Below are positions 56,458 through 64,000 of a stretch of DNA of 64,000 nucleotides, piece by piece. Origin of the DNA: Gorsachius magnificus (taxonomy: Eukaryota > Chordata > Aves > Pelecaniformes > Ardeidae); assembly GCA_034008185.1 (NCBI GenBank), contig CM067081.1, positions 7,067,821 through 7,131,820 of the forward strand, read 5' to 3'. The notes beneath the pieces are model-generated. The model saw only the letters and a list, made by a program, of their open reading frames with translations, made no database searches and was not told where the DNA came from. Each line of letters begins with the position of its first letter. Position 1 is the stretch's first letter. The translations under genes were made by a program, and so were the position numbers.

Positions 56458-57165
56458 AAATCATAGAATCATAGAATGTTTTGGGTTGGAAGGGACCCCT
56501 AGAGGTCATCTAGTCCAACCCCCCATGCAGTGAGCAGGGACACCACTAACTAGATCAGGTTGCTCAGAGCCCCGTCCAACCTGGCCTTGAATGTTCCCAG
56601 GGATGGGGCCTCCACCACCTCTCTGGGCAACCTGTTCCAGTGTTTCACCACCCTCGTTGTAAAGACTTTCCTCCTTATATCCAGTCTAAACCTACCCTGC
56701 TTCAGTTTAAAACCATCACCCCTTGTCCTGTCACAGCTGGCCCTACTAAAAAGATTTTCCCCATCTTTCCTATGGGCCCCCTTTAGGTACTGAAAGGCCG
56801 CAATCAGGTCTCCCCGCAGCCTTCTCTTCTCCTGGCTGAACAACCCCAACTCTCCCAGCCTGGCCTCATAGGAGAGGGGCTCCAGCCCTCGGATCATTTT
56901 TGTAGCCCTCCTCTGGACCCGCTCCAACAGTTCCATGTCCTTCTTGTGCTGAGGGCTCCAGAGCTGGATGCAGGGCTCCAGGTGAGGTCTCCCCAGAGCA
57001 GAGCAGAGGGGCAGAATCCCCTCCCTCGACCTGCTGGCCACGCTTCTCCTGATGCAGCCCAGGGTACGGTTGGCCTTCCGGGCTGCCAGCGCACATTGTC
57101 AGCTCATGTCCAGCTTTTCATCCACCAGCATGCCCAAGTCCCTCTCGGCAGGGCTACCCCCATTC
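56458..57165 (-). mobile_element. CR1 LINE, 5'-truncated, about 0.7 kb
   Basis: The longest CR1 in the window, reversed. It starts with AATCATAGAATCATAGAATG (the 3' octamer repeat) and reads back through the 3' UTR into an open 163-codon piece of the reverse transcriptase C-terminus ([20 protein letters not shown], then [19 protein letters not shown], then the FRLDIRRK and LPREVVEAP motifs). It ends by truncation near CTCTCGGCAGGGCTAC. The intact frame and close similarity to the copies at 2865 and 63597 suggest a relatively young subfamily. It lacks most of the RT and the endonuclease, so it is inactive. Confidence 0.92.
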
Positions 57166-57536
57166 TTTTGTTCTCTACTGAATTTAAATGGCTTATGTGA
57201 TTAAAAAATAACATTAAAAATAGGACATAAGTTATGAAAAATTAAGCATCCAAAAATCCTGTGTAATTGCACTTTAGGCACCGTATGCAAGAGGTACGTG
57301 TCTAAATCCTAGGCAGAAATCTAACAACCAACAAGAACTAGTGAGCCCTTGACCTTCTGTTCCGGTCCTGCCCATACAAAACTGTTATGGTCTTTTTATT
57401 TTTGACCATGCTGTATTTGCAGCACACCTGTATTCCACCTGGGTATTGCATGGGTATGTAGCTCTTTCAGTTGTGGGTTGGTGGTGGTTGGTTTTTTTCA
57501 AGCCTGGGATAGTGGAAATGTCAATTTGTCTTGTTT

Positions 57537-57612
57537 CATAGTGATTAGAGTACTTGTCTGGAGATTAAGAGACCTGGATTAAAAATTAATACCCTGGGGT
57601 TACTCTCCTCTT
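57537..57612 (+). repeat. MIR SINE relic (candidate)
   Basis: AGTGATTAGAGTACTTGTCT followed by GGAGATTAAGAGACCTGGAT resembles the tRNA-derived head of amniote MIR (AGTGGTTAGAGCACTGG, then GGAGTCAGGAGACCTGGGTT). A second, weaker match to the same GACCTGGGTTC segment occurs near 57736. Confidence 0.55.
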
Positions 57613-60600
57613 CCCTCTGCCCTACTAGACCTGGACTGCTGTGTAGCCAGGAATGCAGGTCTGGCTGGGTGAGGAGCAAAGTCGGGAGAGAGCGAGCTTG
57701 CTTTGTCATGCGGTGGCTTGACTAAGAGAAAGTAGACCTGGGTTCTTGTTTCTGCTTGCAAGGTTGTGACATTGCTTTAAACCAGTAGTGGTGAGATGGG
57801 GAGTTTAATCCTTGGCAGTACAGCCATAGCAGTGCTTAAAAGTGAACCAAGTGAAGTCTTCAGAGACTGTCATATATTTTTGGTAAACAAGGGGATGTGA
57901 GTGAATTCTCTTGGGTTAAGTGGTTTTGGGGACTCTGGTTTTGGCTGCTTCCTGAATATGTGTTGTGGCCATTGGGCAAGAGAGAGCTAACACATTGCAT
58001 AGCTATGCTCTTAAAGAATGAGCCACTCCTGCAAAACTAAATACCTGTTCAGGGGCAGGCATTAAACTCCAAACCCCAGCCTCTCAAACTCTAAACTCCT
58101 GATTTTTCTACCTGCGTCTGAGAAACAATTTCAGTCACAACCTTCCTCTTCTTTCCTATCCCTGTGCTATTCAGCAGCATTTGCAGGGCAAATCCCGTTG
58201 ACGCGGTGTGATTTGATACCACACCTCATCCAGTGAAACTGCAGGCTGCTGCAGAAACTGCTCCCTGCTCCTAGTTTCTCATGTGTAGCAACCAGATTTA
58301 GTTCTCACCCTGCCCTTTTAGGCCTCTTGCATAACAGCACGCCTTGCTTTGCGGTGTCTGAGTGCTCTGTTTGGATCTGGCCATAAGTATTCAGTGAAAC
58401 TGGTACCAGTCAGGCAAAAGACTGGGTTTTGCGTGATGTAGCCCAGCCCAGCCAGTGCAAACAATCTCGTTGAGTGAAGTTTTCATGGCTGATAGACTTC
58501 CTGTTATTCATGCAATTTAATATCACTATTAAGGAGGACTGACGTTGCTGCTTGCTGGTTTCAACTTAGCCAGAATGAACCAGCTATCAGATGGAATACT
58601 CCAATTATGGGGCTATCCATTAAAACATCGTTATGCGTGGGAATGAGAGTGATTTTCCTCTTAATAGGGAGCTAGAGTAAGCTTTTTAAAATGTATTTAT
58701 TAAAATAATGGCAATAACCCTAAAATAAAAACTTAATTTCAAAGGTTAAGTTACATCTGGTGACTGAGATGGGACCTGATTCTGACTGTCCTATCTGCAG
58801 ACTGTAGGCTAGCTTTTTTTTTAACCATTTTGATTTTTAACTTACCTGGAAACTGCCAAAGTGCTTTTTTTTCCCCACCTCCCTTCTTAGCTTGCTTGTT
58901 GTTTCTGTGACTGCGGGACTCCTCAAGAACATTCTCTTTCCTCTGGCACCTGATTTCTGCTGGTAATTGGATGCTCTGTAAGGCCCTGTTTTCAGATAGG
59001 TGTGTGCCTCAGTTACTGTGGCAAGGACCGGATCAATTGACGCAAGCTTTCTTAGTGGCCTTCAGATTATATCAGTTATTAGGTGGGTAATTTTAACCTT
59101 AACAGCTTGCACAAGTGAGTGTCTAAGGTCAGTGGTTAGTCAGTTATCTTGTAAGAGAGGACAGCCAAAGGGCTTGTGTGCACACTAGTAACCACAGAGC
59201 TGTAGTTATAACAGCGAGGTTGGTAGCTGAAAAATAGGGGGGCTGCTTACTTTAGACAAGTAAGGGATGATTTTGTTTCCCGCAGCTACTTGTTTATATA
59301 GTTAATTGTGTCTGAGAACGATGGAATGCCTTTTACAATGTTCTGTGTGATCTCAGTTTTGTACTGGGTTACAGGAAAAGCTGCTCTGGTGAAGCTTAGG
59401 TCAGCGGCCTCCCTCAGGGGAGGCACAAATGTTGCCCTCTTGGTTTGGCAGTTTTGTGCTCAACCTGTACCACAAAGCCATGTTGTGCATCCTCCTGAAG
59501 AGGAAATGTGCTATCACCAGTGACCTGAGCAGTTGGCTGTGACAGTGCTTTAAAGCAGATCAAAGTGATGCATAAAAGGGTGCAACTTACTAACTCACAG
59601 GTTCCTAGTTCTACAAACATAGTGGAGGAAAATCAGTCTGCCAGTGATGGTGCCTGTCCTTGCTCAACTAGCTCATCGCCTTGATTCGAAAGAAGAGTGA
59701 GAGTGGGGACTCTTAAACTCACAGGGGTGCCACAGATGCTGACTAATGGATTCCCATAACAATGGGACAAAAATCACCAGAGATGTCATGTGGACAAGCT
59801 TTGAAATTAACCTTTTTCAAAGTTTCTTCAGAAGCTGTATACTTAAGAGTCTTCCAGTTAGTGTCCAAGACTGAAACTGCTCTACCAAACGCCTTACTGT
59901 CAGCCCAACAGGGTGAGCATTAGTCTGAGTAAGTATTTGAATGCAAACCCATGTTTGCTGTTTGTAACACGAATTAGTAAAGTCCTCTTGTTAGAAAACC
60001 TGAATTAACAAAGAGTCAGAACTACAGAGTGACTGTGCAAACTGCAGCTCAGTTCTTTGCTTTCTTATAGAAAAGGTTATCTAACCAAAATGCAGGAAGT
60101 GTGTCACTTCCCAGCAGCCACTGATAGGAAATACTTCTTAATTAGCTGCACTGTTTTGCATGCTTCCATTCTTGAGTGGTACAATTTCCAGAATAGAGTC
60201 CTAGCTAAAAAGTACCCAAGTACTTGCTAAATAGTAGGAAAGCAAGGAAGCAGAGTAGAGGTAGAATAGCTCCTCTGAAGTCTCCAATACATAAACTTGT
60301 CAACACCTCTACACTGGGAACATTGTAACTTTGATCTGCTTAAGGATAAAATTTGCTAAACCCAAGAACAGTATGTTTAACAATAGGAATTTTTATCAAT
60401 TCCACAGCACTACTCTTTGACCATCCATATCAAGGGAATTAACGTAGAAAACGTCCTGCAAGTACAATGAAGACTTTGTGAACACCTGCCTAGGAAGAAA
60501 ACAAAGTAAAGTAAATTACTAGTTATGATATACTGAGGGCTATAGCTGCTCACAGTATCTGGGATTTTTTTTAAGCGAACAGGAGGGCAATATAAGGTTA

Positions 60601-61654
60601 GTTGCTTTTTTGAAATTCCAGTAGCATGTGTAAATTAGAAACCGGGCACAGACTCCTTGTTGTTCTGATATTTTGGGGAAAGTTCCTTGTGGATTTCTCA
60701 TATGTACAAGCATCTAAGTGAAGGAAAGCCTAAGCTGAATGAGGGAGAAGTATACTCTCACAGCACAGTGTGCCTAGGGGAATTCTGCCACTTTAGCCTT
60801 TTGATCATTTTTGGTTTGCTGCTTTTTTTTTTTTTTTTTTTTTTTTAGGACTTCCTAGTACAGAACAGATGTTTCTGTTTGACTTGCACCAAGAAACAAT
60901 GCTCATTGGCCTAGCACAGGGAATGCCAAACCTCGAACTCGAACAGATATATTTTTTTGGAAGAATGGGGCAAGGGAAAAAAAGGAAAGGGGTTTGGCAT
61001 CTCCTGGTTATATGCAAATGTTCTCTATGGGACACTAGGGCTGAGAGGAAGAGCAGGCTTGTTTTCCACTCTGCAATAAAACTTTGTGAGAAGGGAAGGG
61101 AGATGCTGGTGGCCTCTTCTCACGTTTATCTTCTGTACTGAATCTGTACATTTAAGATGGCAAGTCTCCAGAAGAAGAGGGTGAGCACTTCTTTTCTGTA
61201 AAATGAAAGGAAGCCATTGGCATCTTAACAAAACCCTTTTAAGGAGTGAATCAATTACTTGCATTATGAGTTTCAGGTTTTGCGGGGGGGAGGGCAATCT
61301 TTTAGCTGTTTCTTGTGGAACTTCCCAGCTAGGATTTGAATCTGTCTAGTAATTCTGTTGGGAAAACATTTGGAAAGAGCTAGCCAGATAAGCGTATATA
61401 TGGTCAGGAGGTAACTTTCCACAAAGTAATTGGTTTTCTTCTAATCTCTCTTAAATGTTGTAGTGTTTTACTTAAATCTGTTTTCAGACCAGACAAAAAC
61501 ACTCTTAAGCTGGACCTTGTGTGGGTCTAATGCCAGTGCTGACACATGAAGAATGAGAAAGTGACAATGGGAGTTTGAGTCTTGTGAGCCCCCCCCCCCC
61601 CATGCTTTAGCTTTTGGGGAGAGTCTAGTCCCTCTGTAAAGGGAGATGAGAATA

Positions 61655-61745
61655 ATTGTTGCACAATAGACAGTGCTCTGCCTTTGGAGATCTAGAGGAC
61701 CGACCCAACTTCACTACTGTATTTCAAGTCCCTTACCCCCTTTGT
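61655..61745. repeat. Possible SINE relic
   Basis: ACAGTGCTCTGCCTTTGGAG, then ATCTAGAGGACCGACCCAAC, has the spacing and wording of a tRNA-headed SINE, but the match is weak. Other explanations are possible. Confidence 0.3.
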
Positions 61746-63596
61746 GTTGTAATTCTTGAGGAAAAGAATTAGCAACTAGAAGAATGAAGTTCCTGCAAAT
61801 GAGCTATTATTAATTCAAACAATGTGCCTACTGGGGTGAAACCACAACAAAGTGCTAATGGTATGATGTGCAAGGAAATACAACTAGATTTGAAGAACCT
61901 CGAAATTTATAATGAGATATGAGGATGTTATTGACGTTAACATGCTAGAATCACTGTAATTTTGAAGCTGCTTCAAAATTCAGGTTTTTTAAAATCGTTT
62001 TATATTGATGGCAATGTAAAATAAATGGCATGGCATCTATAGTTAGTCTGACAAGCAGTGGTCCCAGGAAAAAGAAAAATTTAGGCGTGTTTCTCTGAAG
62101 CTTCTCTTTAATTTATGAACATCTTATTCCAGAGACCATGTCCTCTTGAAACCACTGACCTAATGCTTGTATACCAGAATAGGTACAGAGATTGACATTC
62201 TTAGGCACTGCTGCCAATATCCAAGCCCTATAAAAGAAATGGCAAGCTGCCATATGTGATTAGAGGGATTAGGCCACAACCAAAGCAAATTATTCTTTTC
62301 TCTTCCAATTTTCAGTAGTTAACTTTTATCTTCTTACTTCTGTTATTAACATTTTGCTCTCTTGTTCAGAGTAAGTTTTGTATAAAACAGAACAATTGCC
62401 TCTATAGTCTTCCAAGTGATGAAGGTGGTCTTAACAAACAAGAGTAAAATGAAATCACAGGCAGACCTGTGTGGACCAGCAAAGCAGATGTTATTGGAGA
62501 CAAGTGGACTTTTTCTCAGTGCTTGCATTGCTCTAGCTGCATTTCTTCCTCTTCCATCTGGCTGAAGATCATTATATAAGGCTGTCAGTGAGAATATTTT
62601 AAGATTGCAACTATTTTGCAGGTCAAAACCAACAGGGATCATTTTGGTACTGTTGAGGAAGGGTGAGGTATGAGCAAGGCCTGTTGTGTAGATATTTTTA
62701 ATTTTCCCCACTGAGGCTGTTTTGAGTAGTTATTTGGTCCTATAATTGCAGATAAGTCAATTCTTTCCCTTAACTGTATTGTCATGAATATTGCACAAGC
62801 AAACATGTACTGGAACAAAATAAAGGCATTGCTGTGTTTGTAAGAGCAGCTTCAGTGTTGCCTTGTTATAGATATCCCCCACTTCTGTAAAGATCCCTGT
62901 TCCACCAACACCCTCCACTTCACAGCCAGCTCGATAAGAACTTCTCTACCTCCCACTGACTAAACGTACGTGTTGGCAAATACTGTTCTCTAAGTTAATC
63001 TCTGGGACTGTTGGATATATGATATGCTGTGTACATTTAGCTGTTATCATTTTGAAAATGCTCTGATAACATGTCTTGAAAGAGGAGCTGGATTGGCTAC
63101 AGATATGCATATCTTACTGGATGATCTTTTCCCTTCTGTCCCTTCAAGAATTAAAATGACAACAGGCCTTCTTGTGTTTGTTTTAAGTTCAGGTCCTTGC
63201 CATTGCAGGCAACCATGTTTAAAACTCTTTTGGATGATGACTTAAGTCCCTCTTGACAATTAATAGTTTTTTTTTCTTCACTACTTAAAGTGAAATCCGT
63301 AATCCTCTGATCTTGTGCACAAATATGTTCATGACCATCTTAAGCCATTTGTGCTTTTGTCAACGCTAGCATTTAGCTTAATCATCTGTTCTCCCTTCAT
63401 GGGATTTTCGTCATGTATTTACAGAAAAATTATATTCTCTAAGCCTCGGCTGCTGCTGAATTAGCCGTGACTGTACTCCTTAAATGTCAGTGGAGAATCA
63501 AATTTGTTCAGGAGGGTGTGATGATTTGTTTGTTTGTTTTTGTTGCAAAGCTGTAGCTTGTAAGCCTCATAATCAGAGGTACTATTACTGCAATGG

Positions 63597-63858
63597 TTTG
63601 GGTTGGAAGGGACCCCTAGAGGCCATCTAGTCCAACCCCCCTGCAGTGAGCAGGGACACCGCTAACTACATCAGGTTGCTCACAGCCCCGTCCAACCTGG
63701 CCTGGAATGTTCCCAGGGATGGGGCCTCCACCACCTCTCTGGACAACTCATTCCAGTGTTTTACTACCCTCATTCTAAAGAATTTCTTCTTTATATCTAG
63801 TCTAAACCTACCCTGGTTTAGTTTAAAACCATTACCCCTTGTCCTGTCACAGTGTGAC
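63597..63858 (-). repeat. CR1 LINE fragment, minus orientation
   Basis: Reversed CR1 starting at GGTTTGGGTTGGAAGGGACC, without the terminal octamer repeat. The minus strand shows [20 protein letters not shown] and then the [10 protein letters not shown] motif. It is the same subfamily as the copies at 2865 and 56458 and is truncated at both ends. Confidence 0.9.
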
Positions 63859-64000
63859 CTCCCAGGGTGATAGGGGCCAATTCTGCAAAGCTCTTTTTGT
63901 TCCAAATGTTCTTCTTGGCTTCCTTGCTTGAAAATAAAGGATTATTATTTCCTGAAGCATGGGTGTAGGACAAACTTAGTTACATCTTTTCTGAGAATGA

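Larger units (their letters stand above)
54261..64000. other. Non-coding region, possibly first intron of the downstream gene
   Basis: 9.7 kb of AT-rich DNA without a supportable exon on either strand. It contains CR1 copies at 56458-57165 and 63597-63858, MIR-like relics near 57537 and 61660, a 24-base T run (60823-60846) and a 13-base C run (61589-61601). I found nothing resembling the N-terminal Slp-homology exon of SYTL2. Confidence 0.6.

Noticed and set aside
56550..57041. 163-codon protein as a host gene
   Set aside because: It is the C-terminal part of the CR1 reverse transcriptase in a truncated retroposon.
1..64000. CRISPR arrays, operons, phage or plasmid genes
   Set aside because: No regularly spaced repeats, tightly packed genes or prokaryotic signals were seen; this is intron-rich vertebrate DNA.

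Overview
This window is vertebrate nuclear DNA, almost certainly from a bird. The evidence is intron-rich genes with GT-AG splice sites, several CR1 retroposons (the dominant avian LINE, recognisable by its 3' end and reverse-transcriptase tail), and two LTRs of a kind I associate with birds other than the chicken group. There are no prokaryotic genes, and most long open frames are chance or repeat-derived. All identifications come from reading splice sites and peptides by eye and from memory of the human orthologues.

Layout. (1) Positions 1 to about 18,630, plus strand: the 3' part of PICALM (CALM), the clathrin-assembly adaptor. Seven regular coding exons and a 24-nt optional micro-exon splice in frame to the last exon, which encodes only IQFM-stop and about 1.4 kb of 3' UTR. 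A well-formed alternative exon at 16,170 would instead give a 30-residue C-terminus with a DPF AP-2-binding motif. (2) 18.6-24.4 kb: intergenic space between two converging genes, with one ambiguous minus-strand reading frame near 21 kb. (3) About 24.4-47 kb, minus strand: CCDC83, a coiled-coil protein. All ten coding exons could be joined; their lengths sum to 1,239 nt (412 residues plus stop), close to human CCDC83. The gene probably starts in a CpG island at 46.8-47.25 kb, which holds a perfect RFX X-box, the usual mark of ciliary and testis genes. (4) 47.3-53.3 kb: spacer with a decayed CR1 fragment and a 50-bp tandem duplication. (5) 53.4-54.26 kb: a second CpG island with a strong plus-strand splice donor. 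By synteny with human 11q14 (PICALM, CCDC83, SYTL2) this may be a SYTL2 promoter, but no SYTL2 coding exon lies in the window. (6) 54.3-64 kb: non-coding, probably intronic or intergenic, with two CR1 copies and old MIR-like SINE relics.

The gene order and convergent/divergent orientations match the mammalian locus, so the block appears conserved across amniotes. The most interesting observations are the alternative PICALM C-terminal exon, the X-box at the CCDC83 5' end, the solo LTR nested in a CR1 with a perfect 5-bp target duplication, and the 50-bp duplication that doubles splice-donor motifs on both strands. I found no sign of a wholly new system.
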